Below are positions 23,701 through 34,795 of a DNA stretch of 64,000 bases, one piece after another. The position numbers and the translations under genes are program-made. Position 1 is the stretch's first letter, and each line of letters begins with the position of its first letter. The notes beneath the pieces are model-generated. The model worked only from the letters and a program-made list of their open reading frames with translations, searched no databases and was not told the origin of the DNA. The DNA comes from Nissolia schottii. Lineage: Eukaryota; Streptophyta; Magnoliopsida; Fabales; Fabaceae. The stretch is taken from assembly GCA_003254905.1 (NCBI GenBank), contig QANU01028716.1, positions 486,747-550,746 on the forward strand, written 5' to 3'.

Positions 23701-25739
23701 AAGAGATTATGTTAAACGCTTGTCAAGTGGGGGAATTTGTAGCTGCACATTGCATCCGTCCAGAAGGTAGCCCTAAGCTAATTTTGCTGTGCTTCCTTAA
23801 AGAGTGCGGTAGTTGAATTGACCCCACTGAAATTCTATGCCAAGAGACATAGATTTTAAAATGATAACAGATGTCACACCCTAGAGAGGACTTTGTAGCC
23901 CCCACCATAGAAATGTAAGTCCATGATTTCTGCCCACTGTCCGTAAAAATATAAGACCCTCACCAGTTCCCACTTCACCTTTTGTCATTATTTGTTAAGT
24001 GTATTATTTGTTTATTTGTACCCGTCTTAGCATGATAAATCTATTCATCATTATATAAAATTTTAATAAGACATATTTTAAAAAAAAATTATTTAATAAT
24101 AGATAAATGTGTCTACCCAATACTTTACACTAAAATGATTACAAATAATTTTATTTTATTTTTTTCCTTTTGGGTAGATACACTTTGATCGATCAAGTTG
24201 TGACACAGTTGTGTTACACAATTTAATACGCGTTTTGAGTTTGGATCCAGCGTGTGATTATGATTTTGATTTTACTTGGCCATGTGAAAATTCTTTATTT
24301 CCTATGAGGGAATGAAACCCATTTTCCAGCTCACTAATTGAATATTGAACATACCAATTTATGATGGATTTGGAAATTCTGTTTTGTTTATTTTATTTCT
24401 CTAGTTGTATTTTTTCTCCCTAAACAAAAGCATCCAAATCCCACCTTTCATATTTGAGTGTCTGATACTCATAGTGCTATCTCACATAGTATTTAATTTG
24501 GAGCCACATAATAGAAAAAAACTTTTTGTCTTTTCTTTGACAATATTGTATCTATAGAATAAGTTTATATCTAGTGTGGCATTTTAGTTTAGATTTAAGT
24601 TTGATACATTGTAATTCGATCATTCATTTGTCATTAATAGTATTTGACGCTTATAATTATCTTAGAAGTCACAAAATGATAATGTATGATTGGTTGATGA
24701 TATAATTATTTATTTGTTTTGCATTTACCATGTATTAATATTAGAATTTTTTAGGCTTTCCATAATTTGACATTGGTTTATTTTGTCTTGTGTTGAATAG
24801 TTTGATGTGTATGGCAATCTATTTGGGCTCCTAGCAGCCCATCCGGTTACACCGCTGGTGTCCCTCCATCACTTGGACGTAGTAGAGCCCATATTTCCAA
24901 ACGTGAGCCGGGTCCAAGCCCTCAAGCGGCTCAAGGTGCCCATGGAGCTTGATCCGGCTGGGCTTATGCAACAATCCATCTGCTATGATAAGTCCCGCAC
25001 GTGGACCATATCCGTGTCTTGGGGCTACGCGGTTCAAATCTTCCGGGGCATTTTCTCGGCCCGAGAGATGGAAATGCCGGCAAGAACCTTCCTCAACTGG
25101 TACAAGCGGGCCGATTACACCGCCTATCCTTTCAACACCCGCCCAGTTAGCCGGAACATTTGCCAGAAGCCATTCGTTTATTATTTGTCCAACGCAGTCC
25201 TTGACAAGGACACCAATAAGACAGCGAGTTGGTATTATCGGACTCAACCGAACCCAGATTGCAAGTGGAAAATGGAAGATCCAGCCCAAATCAAACTAGT
25301 AATGGTCTATAAGAAGCCCGACCTGCATTTATGGGACAAGGTAACTCTAAATTTCTCTTGATCCAAATGGCCCAAAATATTGCCTTTCTGTTTTTTTGTG
25401 GTTTTCTATAAATTAAGAGTTTTATTACTATGTATTGTCAAAGTTTTACGTTGTCATCTAATCATGTGTTGCTTTATGTGAGACTTTTTAAGTATTGGGT
25501 GTGATGCTTCACTATTTTTTGTTGATGTGGTGATGCATAGTTGTATAAAACTGTTTTATGGTGTCTGTGCATGTCAATTGAATATTGACAATAGAACTCC
25601 ATGAGTTGCTTACTGAATTGGATTTTGCTTTGTGCAGTCTCCAAGAAGGAATTGTTGCAGGGTTCAACAATCAAAGAGGAAAGGGATTCTGATGATTGAT
25701 GTAGGGGAATGCAGGGAAGATGAGGTGGTTGAATTGTAG
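20737..25739 (+). CDS. DUF604 family glycosyltransferase (Fringe/GT31-like), type II Golgi protein
   Basis: Exons 20737-21588, 24801-25340 and 25638-25739 have GT/AG borders, every exon is a multiple of three, and they total 497 aa plus stop, normal for the family. A single N-terminal hydrophobic anchor (about residues 20-40, LMAFFFLLISISYLFYSL) after a short cytosolic tail indicates a type II Golgi protein. The lumenal domain starts at about residue 85 (HIVFGIGASAKLWKQRKEYI) and contains WFVMGDDDTFF, the DxD-type metal/nucleotide-sugar site of Fringe-like enzymes. After it come YGGGGFAISYPLA and GSDDRIQACMAELGVPLT, then in exon 2 HHLDVVEPIFP. Arabidopsis relatives are annotated as DUF604 or beta-1,3-galactosyltransferase-like, but their substrate is not established and I do not assign one. 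The first intron is 3.2 kb and shows no recognisable gene. Confidence 0.9.
21589..24800. other. Long first intron of the DUF604 gene
   Basis: 3.2 kb of AT-rich DNA. About 21760-22110 contains two diverged copies of a short block (ACTGAAAAGTCT followed by a TGTGGGACA/TGTGAGATA phrase), spaced about 200 bp. Nothing else is recognisable. Confidence 0.5.
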
Positions 25740-26586
25740 TTTGGAGAGGAATGGAGAAATAGTTCCAACGCGTCTATTGTTGATAAATTCTTAATTCTCT
25801 CCGCCTTTAGCTATATATGCATTTTTCTTCTTTATAAAATGATTTGTTTTCCCACTTTCTATTGGCGGACAGCGTAGACAAAGATTAGTAGTAGTATAGA
25901 GATCTAAAATTAAGCTTCTCCCTATAACATCATTTTATTTATGGTATATTAAGCTTAGGAAGATAGTAAGTTTTTCTATATTTTATGACTTAAATGGTTA
26001 AAAAATCAATTTTCAAATTTTAGGAATTAAAGTAGCTTAGACTTAAAACGAGAACTAACTCATTTTAAATTTAATACCAAATCACACTGGACCATGCGAA
26101 GACTTTTCACAATATTTGACATACAAAAAAGGTTAATAACAACCTCTCTTGTCGTCTCTCTCTCCTCCCCACAGTCCAAGACAATCTCTCTTGTCTTCCA
26201 CCATCTCCCCCTGCACGTCCCTTCACCGCCTATACCTCTCTCATTATGAGTATGAGTGAAAAGACTTGATGTATACATTAAGATTAGTGTTCTAATAACA
26301 TTTTTGTAATTCATTTATCTATAAATACAATAAGGAGATTTCTTAATATAACGACCTATGCGATGTACAACTTATCCTTTTTTTTTTACCTTAAAAATAT
26401 AAAAAATAAAAATTCATCAACCTTTTATTCTAATTACCTTATCTCACTCTCACTTCCAAAAAAAAGAAAATCCCAAAACACATTTAAAAAAAACGAAAAA
26501 AAGTTTTAATCTACAAATGCTAAAGAGAGAAGGCTAAAAATTGTTTTTGTCACTTGTGTGACATATATTTAGCAAGTACAATTTAA
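25740..26586. other. 3' flank of the DUF604 gene and spacer
   Basis: The presumed 3' UTR is followed by AT-rich sequence. The CT-rich minus-strand open frame at 26060-26314 has no domain and is not called. Confidence 0.4.
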
Positions 26587-29500
26587 TGTATCTGAAGGGA
26601 GGCTAGTATTATATAATATTTGATATTAATACACTCTCTATCTATATGGGAATATAACTAATTATTGTTAGTTAGCTAGTAAGTAGTAGTTATCCATATA
26701 TATAGGTAAGAAGCTAATTAAACAAGTTTGTATCCCATGCAGTAGCATCTATAGTGATCTGATACTGCTGCCATACTTGTATACATACCTTCCTAACTTA
26801 ATGAGAATTAACACCACTTGATGATTATTCCGTAACAATCAGTTTCCACTTCTATTATGATATCAGAAGAAATTTTCTCCGCGTTTTCTTCCACCATGGA
26901 AATTTAGCTTCTCAACCAAGCTTTTTCTTCGTTCTCGAGTTGTGCTTCGAGTTTCTCCTGGACTGAAAGTTCTTTCACCATGAATTTCTCCAATTCTTGA
27001 GTTCTGTTATTTGTTGTTTCTTGATCCGTCATGGCTGAAGATCCTTTGAATCCTCTCTATCTCTACCATTCTGAAGGTCCTAGCTAGAGTCGTGCCCGTT
27101 TCTCAACAATTAACGAGTGAGAACTGTAGCTCTTGGAGTCGTGCTTATGCGTGTTGCATTATCTCTCAAGAAAAGGTTGCGCTTATCGATGGAATGCTTC
27201 TTGAACCTAATTCCATCCTTGAGAGCCAATGCTTCATCATGCTTGGTTCCGCAACAACAACATCATGATGGTAATCTCTTGGTTAGTCAATTCAATTTCT
27301 AAAGATATTTTGCCTCTTGCTGCTCATTATCATCTAGCATCAGAAATTTGGTGTGATTTATGTGATCGATTTCAGCAACGTCAATAAGGAGCTTCTTCTG
27401 TTGGCGAATACTTTACCAAGTTTAAAGCGCTTTGGGTTGAAATTGTAGATCATCGTCCTGCTTTCACCTGTAATTGTGTTGATGATGGATTTGATGCCTC
27501 CTATCAATAAGGTTTACTCCTTCATTGTGCAAAAAGAGTGTCGTCATCAACTTGGCGCTACACAAGGTATCAATTCCCACTCAACAGTTGCAGCAACTAC
27601 TTTCTTTGTTGCAATCTCGTGTATCCTTTGCACCAAATTCTGGCACTGTTAATGCAGATTTTGCTTTTGGTTCTGTCTCTAGCAATGCCAATTCTAGTTT
27701 AGTTCTCGAGTCAAGTATAATTTTCTCCACTCACTCCAAGTCTTCTCATTATTCTCCACTGGATTGGATTGTTGATTCTGCTGCATCATGTCACATTGCC
27801 AATTCTTTAGCCTTTCTCACTCAGATTGAACATGGTCCTGACTGCTATGTGCAATTGCCTAATAACTCTAGGATCAATGTGTTTATTATTGGTTCTGTAA
27901 CTCTTAGTCCAACCATTACTCAACATAAAGTCTTCTATGTTCCTCAATTACTAATTAATCTCATTTTTGTTAGTTCTTTGCTACACCACTCTAACTTTAC
28001 AATTAACTTTCTTTCTAAATCCTTTCATATTCAGGACAACAGGACATTGAAGATGATTGGCAAGGGATCTTGTTCAAGGACTCTATGTCTACAAGATTGC
28101 AACTTCATCTAGTAACACACTTACGTTCGGTTTTCTAATTCTGTTGTTTCTGTTTCTAGTCTATAACTTGTTCCTCATTATAATGGCAATGTTGTTTTAG
28201 TCAATGTTGTCAACCTATGTTGTGGCATGCAAAGTTAGGCCATCTGTCTAATCATAGATTGAGATTACTTTGTGATAAACTTCATTTGGAATCTAATAAA
28301 ATCTCCCATTAGCAAAATAGAAATGCCTTTCTTTTTCTGCCATTAATCATAGGTGTGCTAGTATTTTTGAATTTGGTGCATTGCGATATTTGGAGTTCCT
28401 TGCAAACACCTACTTATGCAGGGCATTGCTATTTCATCACCATTGTTGATGATCATTCAAGATACACCTAGATCCATCCCTTAAAAGCTAAATCCGAGGC
28501 CATGACTTTGCTATAGAAATTTGGTACTTGGGTCCACACCCAATTTGTCCTCATAATTAAGTGCATTCGTTTAGACAATGCAAAAGAACTGCACTTAATA
28601 CAATTTTTAGCTTCCAAGGCCATTGATAATCAATTTTCATGTGTGCAAACCCCACAACAAAACTCGGTAGTTGAGCGCAAACACCAACATTTGTTGAATG
28701 TAGCTGAAGTCTTGTACTTTCACTCTATAGTACCTCTTGAATATTAGGGAGATAGTGTGAAAATTGCAGCCAATCTTATTAACCGCACTCCTTCTCCTTT
28801 ACTAGCTAACAACACTCCTTATAACCTCCTATATCATAAGGATCCTGATTATTCCTTATTGAAAGTTTTTGGTTGCCTTTGTTTTGCTTCTACCTTGCCA
28901 TCATCAAGGACTCAGTTTAGCCAAAGAGTTTCTCCATGTGTTTTTCTTGGATATCGTAATGACTATAAAGGATATAATCTGTATAATCTCCATACCAAAA
29001 CTTTTCAGATTTCTAGGGATGTTGTATTCCATGAAGAATCCTTTCCTTCTCACATTTCTCCTTCTCAACCTCAAGCTGACTTTTTTCCTAAGTGCGTAAT
29101 TCCCACTCCTCAACCTGAATACTCTTCTATTGCTAAGCCTCTTGTCCATCCACTTCATGTCCATATGGTTGATCAGCAAGTCACTGCTGCTAATTTCACT
29201 ACACCTGTCAGGAGATCTAGCAGAATTTCCAAACCTCCAGCCTACGTACAAGACTACACGTGTGCCCGTATCGCACACCCTTACCCTGTTGCTAATTTTG
29301 TCTATCATAGACTATCCTCCTCATACTTGGCATACATTAATGCAACCAATGTTGTGTTTGATCCTCAGTTCTATCATCAGGCCATTAAATATCTGGAGTG
29401 GCAAGCTGCAATGGATGATGAGTTGCAAGCAATGCTCACAAATAATACTTGGAATGTCCAACCTTTGCTTGTTGATAAGACCCCTATTAGCTGCCATTGG

Positions 29501-29908
29501 GTTTTCACAGTTAAATATAATCAGGATGGGAGTGTTGCTAGACATAAGGCACATTTAGTGGCTTAGGGTAACAAGCAGGAGTAGATTACATAGAAACCTT
29601 CTCTCCTGTAGCTAAGCTCGCTACTGTACAGGTTTTGCTAGCTTTGGCTGCCATCAAAAATTGACATTTGTTCCAATTAGATGTAAATAATTCCTTCTTC
29701 AATGGTGACTTGTTTGAAGAGGTTTACATGTCATTCCACTTGGATATAAGCCCTCACAAGTTGCAACTCGGGGAGAAATTGGTTTGTCAATTGAACAAAT
29801 CCATCTATGGTCTTAATCAAGCTTCTCGACAATGGTTCAATAAATTTTCTACTGCTCTGGTTGGTTTTATTTTCACTCAATCAAAGAGTGATTACTCTTT
29901 GTTTACTG
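26587..29908 (+). mobile_element. Ty1/copia retrotransposon, broken fossil with 5' LTR
   Basis: A 5' LTR of about 250-265 bp starts at about 26587 and is followed by a primer-binding-site-like TGATATCAGA near 26858, complementary to the initiator-Met tRNA as usual for copia. Parts then follow in copia order: gag region (about 27030-27740), protease (about 27765-28110, around VDSAASCHIA), GAG-pre-integrase and integrase (about 28220-29060, including the C-terminal block LLKVFGCLCFASTLP), and the first part of the RVT_2 reverse transcriptase (about 29390-29908). The order gag-PR-IN-RT is diagnostic of copia. It is interrupted by the gypsy LTR at 29909, and no 3' half or 3' LTR is seen downstream. 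It carries many disabling changes (well over five), so it is an old fossil. Confidence 0.85.
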
Positions 29909-31521
29909 TTGAAAGCTTTTTCATAACTGTTTGCACTCTCGTTTATTTAATATGTATATCCTTCTTTACAGCTTTCAGATTCTCAAGGGATTCAATTGCA
30001 GTCTAGTCGGGTATAATCGTCTCCACAGGGATTGTTGTTTTTAAAACAGTCGTCTTTGAATTGTGCTATTTTAAGCTAATAGAAATGATTGGTTTGTTCA
30101 GTAATTTAACACAGACGTAAATAATAAATTGAAAATACAAGACAATAATGGAGTTGAGTTAAGCTAGTGAAGAAAGGTGTTGGGATTTGAATTGCAATAT
30201 TACCTCAATGTAACCAATAACATAGTTAATATGATCTATGAGTTCTTTGATTTTATCGCCACCAGTTCTTAACTTAATCATCTCTTTTGAGCATGTTAAG
30301 ATCACTCGGTTTCCTTTATTAGATTTGTCAATTTCTGACACAAACTTAACAAAGTAATTCGACATTAATTCGGATGTTAAAACGACTAACTCTTCATTCC
30401 AATTACGGTAACTAGGAATCAGATGAATTGATCTAGGTCAGATTAAATGATTGTAACTTCCATTCACAACATCTAAGCATTAAATCAAGCTTTTAGCATA
30501 GCAAAATTGGACTTAACTTGGTTATAACTTAATTAGTATAGCTTTCGCTCATACAAGTAAGTCTCAAATCAAGAATCAAAACACTAAACGAAAGCTAACA
30601 TTAAGTATAAGATCAATCATTAAAATCATAGACCATCATAGAGTCATAAAAATAAGTCAAGATGGATACATTTAAGCAATACAACGCATCAAATCCCAAC
30701 AATAAAGAAAGTTAGCTATCCATAGTTATGGATAGGTTACAAGCTTACAAGGATTCAGAGCAATGGTAGGTTGGAGAGGAGTAGTGGTTTGCTTCCACAC
30801 TTCCACCGCGATCTACAACCGTTGGCAATTTCTGCAGCACTTCCCCTAAAGGATTCTCTAAATCCTAGCTTTCTTACTAACCCTAGCTCAAATATGAGTA
30901 AATATGGGAAAAATGGATGTAAATGGGAGAAGATGGGAGTGGAGTGATGATCTTAAGCTGCAGGGGAGCCCTCTGTTTATAGGCCTCGGATTGGCACTTT
31001 CGCTCAGCGGTCTACTTCAATCGCTCAGCAAGGTAATGATTACTCGCTGAGCGAACCTGTACTTGTCGTTGAGCGCTATCTCTAAAGGACGGCTAGTGGC
31101 TTATCTTTATGACAGATTCTTGGCGGCTTGCCAACTGGTGGCGGCTGGATCTTAGCTGGCCACATAAATGCGGCGGTTGCAAGTGGCTTTGGCAGGTACA
31201 ATCACTCAACGATTTTGACTTAATCGCTGAGCGGAGAGGTTATTACTGCTGAGCGATGGGGATGGTTATGCTGAGCGCTTTGCCTTTTTCTGAACTTTGT
31301 CTTCTTGTGTTGTTCATTGTAACAACTGCATGGTATTTCCTATTTTTGCATTTCCTCTTGTTTTTCTGCAATAATTACAAAAATCAAGCCATTTATTTCC
31401 TGCTTAATCCATCTTATAAAACTTGTGTAAAAATGGAAATATTTTAACGGTTTATTTAATATTCAGAACAGATAAGTACCAATTATATTCCTAAAATTCA
31501 GCACAATTTGACACTTATCAA
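29909..31521 (-). mobile_element. Ty3/gypsy LTR (1.6 kb) inserted in the copia element
   Basis: On the plus strand the segment runs from TGTTGAAAG at 29909 to ACTTATCA at 31521. Directly outside the right end lies ACTCCCCCCAACTT, the complement of a polypurine tract. This is therefore the 3' LTR of a minus-strand element, beginning TGATAAGTG. The LTR contains repeated GCTCAGCG / CGCTGAGCG motifs (about 31000-31275) and shares its end and the TCCACAGGGA core with the fragment at 4513. The internal architecture resembles Athila/Tat-type legume gypsy elements. Fossil. Confidence 0.65.
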
Positions 31522-33020
31522 CTCCCCCCAACTTAAGACTTTTTTTGCCCTCAAACAAAAGGTATTGGTTCCCAAAAAATGATTTTCAAAAACAATAAGA
31601 CAACTGAACAACTTTGATCTCATGAAATTTTTGGTTTCCAAAAAATGTTTCACCAATCAAAAAGCATGATGTTCATAAAAGGGTAATTTATAACAGATCA
31701 AATGTCGTATTTGTTAATGAATTCAATTGGCAATATAATCTTACTGTTTTTCAATCAAGGAAGTTCGTCAAATAATCACTCAATCTGTAAAAATGACAGA
31801 TAGGGCAAGTGTTTCTCTCAAACATCAACCATTGAATCACCATAGATCAGATTTATTACCTGTCTCGTTCATTGTAACAAATTGCATGGTAGATCAAGGA
31901 TCACTAAAGGTCTTTCAAGGGTTGTAACGAGGCTGGGTTTCAAAGAAACTTGGTTTTTCTGGATAAGAATGTATTTCTAACCAAGAGAGCAATAAGAATT
32001 TTTCAACTTCTTCATTCTTCTTCCCTTTTTCATATTCCTTTGCCACTCTTTTTCTTCTTTTGTTTTTCCACCCTTGATTTCTAATTTTTCAGGTGTTTCA
32101 TCAATCAGCTTGACCACTTAGTTTTCTTTTTTCTATAACTGAAACCTCCATATTTTCTTTCTCCCCCCAACTTAAACTTCTGTTTACTTCTCAAGAAATT
32201 GCTCTCTTGACTTTTTAGAAAATACAGAATTCATTTTCTTTTTCAGGTAAAGATGAAAACTTTGTAAGGCTCAAGAGGGTAGCAAAAGGTGTTCCTATTC
32301 AGGGAGTTTAGGCTGACTAATGCACAATAAATGCCTTGATCATTTCCTATCTTTTCCATGCAATAACAATTTTAGAGACTCAAACAAATCCATCTTATGC
32401 AACCAATGGTGATTAGCTCTTCCTCACAGTGTTTGGTTTACACTCCCTTTCCTGGGTTAAGGGGTAACTTCCTTGAGTTCAAACAGTTTCAAATTATGCC
32501 AATGTTTCTATAACAATAGTGCATTTTATTAGTCATAACAATATCCTCAAGTTTCCACCTATGCCTATTTTTGGTTCACATTTCAGTTACACAATTCCAT
32601 TAGTAATTTGTTTGAATTGTTCAAGTTATCTTATTTACCAAAAATTTTATTCAAACCAATATCAACAATTTTCAGGCAAACTTTCAATTAGGTTAACTAA
32701 GGAAGGTAGTTAACTATATATATATATGCAGTAAAAAAGTGCTAAAGAAAACGAAAGTAAAGTAAGTAACCTACGAAAGTGAAAGTAAAATAAGAACTGT
32801 GTAGGAATTTAAAATTGGTTCACAAAAAAAATGCCATCGTCTTCAAAATTTTTCCACACTCGACATCACGGCAATCCTAAAAAATTGTTGCTCTCGGCGC
32901 TGTCACTATCAGTGGCAGCATCTACATCCATGTTTTCTGTGCCTCCCTGCTGCGATCCATCGTCGCCCGTCTCATTGTCTCTTATCTCATTTACAGCTTC
33001 AATTCTTATCACATCACCAT
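31522..33020 (-). mobile_element. Internal 3' portion of the same gypsy element
   Basis: This region is on the internal side of the polypurine tract. It is low in coding content and contains the phrase (minus strand) GAGGGCAAAAAAAGTCTTAAG next to the tract, a hallmark of the post-pol region in this kind of element. No integrase or reverse transcriptase is visible, so the element is truncated. The outer boundary near 33020 is approximate. Broken fossil. Confidence 0.5.
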
Positions 33021-33415
33021 TTATTGAAAATATAATTAATAATGAATTAAATGACTAACTTGACTTATAATCTATAATTTTTGAGATAAAAAAAATCAAT
33101 TTTTGAATTTCAAAAATCAAGTGAGTTACACTTATATTCCTAAGAACTAAAATGAGCATTGCTCCGTATCTAAACATAATGCAATAAGATTGTGCTCTTG
33201 TAAGAAAAATATTATTTGTATTTATTTTAAGTATAATATTGTGTTGACTCATTTGTTATCCACTGTTAAAAGAGAATTAATAAAATGTGAGTTTTGTAAA
33301 AAAATTATTTAAATAATAAATGATGAGTAACTCAATATGACGTCCAACATAAAAAAATGAAAAATTTAAAATATTTTTTTTCAAATAACATAGCTTCTCT
33401 TACTGTAATGATGTC

Positions 33416-34120
33416 TAAGGGTGTACAAAACTCGGTTCAGCTTGCTAACCTGGACCGGCTCAAAGCATTCGACCCAAAGATGATTTATTCTATTCGGGTC
33501 TAGAGCCGAATTTGAATCTTTAAAATTAGCTCAGTCAAAATATAGGGTCGAGTTCGGGTAAAAGAAAACCCGGCCCATGTACATTTTATGGTACAACATT
33601 TTTGGATAATCTATTGTAGTTAAATCATATGTCTATTTTGATGGGTAAAAAGTAAAACCTAACACATGAAGTATGTATAATTTTCTTAGTTTATGCATCT
33701 TAATGAGTGCACCCATTATTTTTTTGTTGTTTGTATTGTGCACTAAAACTATGGAAGTTTGAATGAGAATGTTAAGATTAGAAATTTTATGCCATTTTGT
33801 TGTTGTGTTTGAAATTAATGGGTGTTTAGTTAGAAACTATGATGCTTATTCAAATAGGAAGCAAAATGAGAAATGAAATAGTTGGTTTGCAATTTTTTTA
33901 ATTTCATTTTTTAATGGATGTCATTTTCTATTTTTTGATTTGAGATAACATTAACCCGTTTTAGGCCCGGTCCAAACTCAGCCTTTATCTCGGCCTAAAA
34001 ATGATTGAGTATATTCAGATCTAGGGTTGGATATGGGTTTTTTAAATTGGCTCAATCTAAATATAGAGTCAGATTCAAATGAAGGTAGATCCAACCTAGC
34101 CCGACCCATGTACACCCCTA
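33416..34120. mobile_element. hAT-like MITE, about 705 bp
   Basis: The ends are TAAGGGTGTACA (left) and TGTACACCCCTA (right), near-perfect terminal inverted repeats. They are flanked by 8-bp imperfect duplications, ATGATGTC (33408-33415) and ATGATATT (34121-34128). Subterminal sequences on both sides are rich in GGGTCGGG / CCCGACCC-like words and pair with each other (33440-33570 against 33960-34090). There is no transposase frame. The 8-bp duplication and TAGGGGTG-type terminus fit the hAT superfamily. Confidence 0.65.
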
Positions 34121-34212
34121 ATGATATTCTTCACTTGGGCTTAGAGTCAATGTTACACAAACAAGACAACCAAACAAAGCCTTGTGAGTTGTGACAGAGA
34201 GGTGTTTGAGGA

Positions 34213-34610
34213 GGGGAATTGACATTCATATGGTTTTAAAAGGGGAGGAATCCAATTATATGGGCCAAATACAAAATTACAGATGTGTGGGGCAAATTTT
34301 TGAAATTGTCACTATGCAAGACAATTTCAAAAAATTTGAAAAAAAAAAAAGGAAAATGAAGGCTGAAATCGGTGGGACCCATGGCGATTTCAGAGTCTGA
34401 AATTGCCATCTTGGGCGGCGATTTCAGACTAAAAAAATTCCAGATGTCTGAAATCACCATAGAGGGTGACGATTTCAGACTTAAAAAAATTTCAGATGTC
34501 CGAAATCGACAGAGAATGGCGATTTCAAAAAAACTCATACATTCATAATTTTTTTCAATACACCATACTATAAAATTATAAAAATTTTGGGCCATTAAGT
34601 AAAAAAATCC
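34213..34610 (+). repeat. GAAATCGCCA repeat, copy A
   Basis: About 400 bp beginning GGGGAATTGACATTCATATG and ending AAGTAAAAAAATCC. The inside holds alternating GGCGATTTCAGA and TCTGAAATCRCCA words, an internal inverted motif repeated at least four times. It aligns end to end, inverted, with copy B at 48499-48857. The right edge lies 185 bp upstream of the malectin-like gene ATG. Confidence 0.75.
34569..34575 (+). promoter_or_regulatory. Candidate TATA box within repeat copy A
   Basis: TATAAAA lies about 220 bp upstream of the ATG at 34796 and is the closest TATA-like word I see on that side. It belongs to the repeat: copy B keeps the corresponding sequence, with differences. Whether it is used is unknown. 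Confidence 0.35.
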
Positions 34611-34795
34611 GTTCGGGGAATCTACAGCGTGTGTTTCCCTTAGCTGGTCGGAGAGCGCGTGGGTCCCAACTCCCACAACGCGTTCTACACTCTCAGTCGC
34701 TTCTGACTGAGTCTCCTTCTTCATCGAACTTAAACTTCTCAATCTTCCTTCTCCACTTCTCAATCCATTCATTCACGACCATCACCACCACCACC

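Noticed and set aside
24831-25289. 152-codon minus-strand open frame with many hydrophobic and Gly residues
   Set aside because: It is the antisense shadow of exon 2 of the DUF604 gene, which has matching splice sites and conserved motifs on the plus strand.
34631-34795. In-frame upstream start for the malectin-like gene (55 extra residues)
   Set aside because: It would place a polar extension before a clear signal peptide; the ATG at 34796 puts the signal peptide at the N-terminus.
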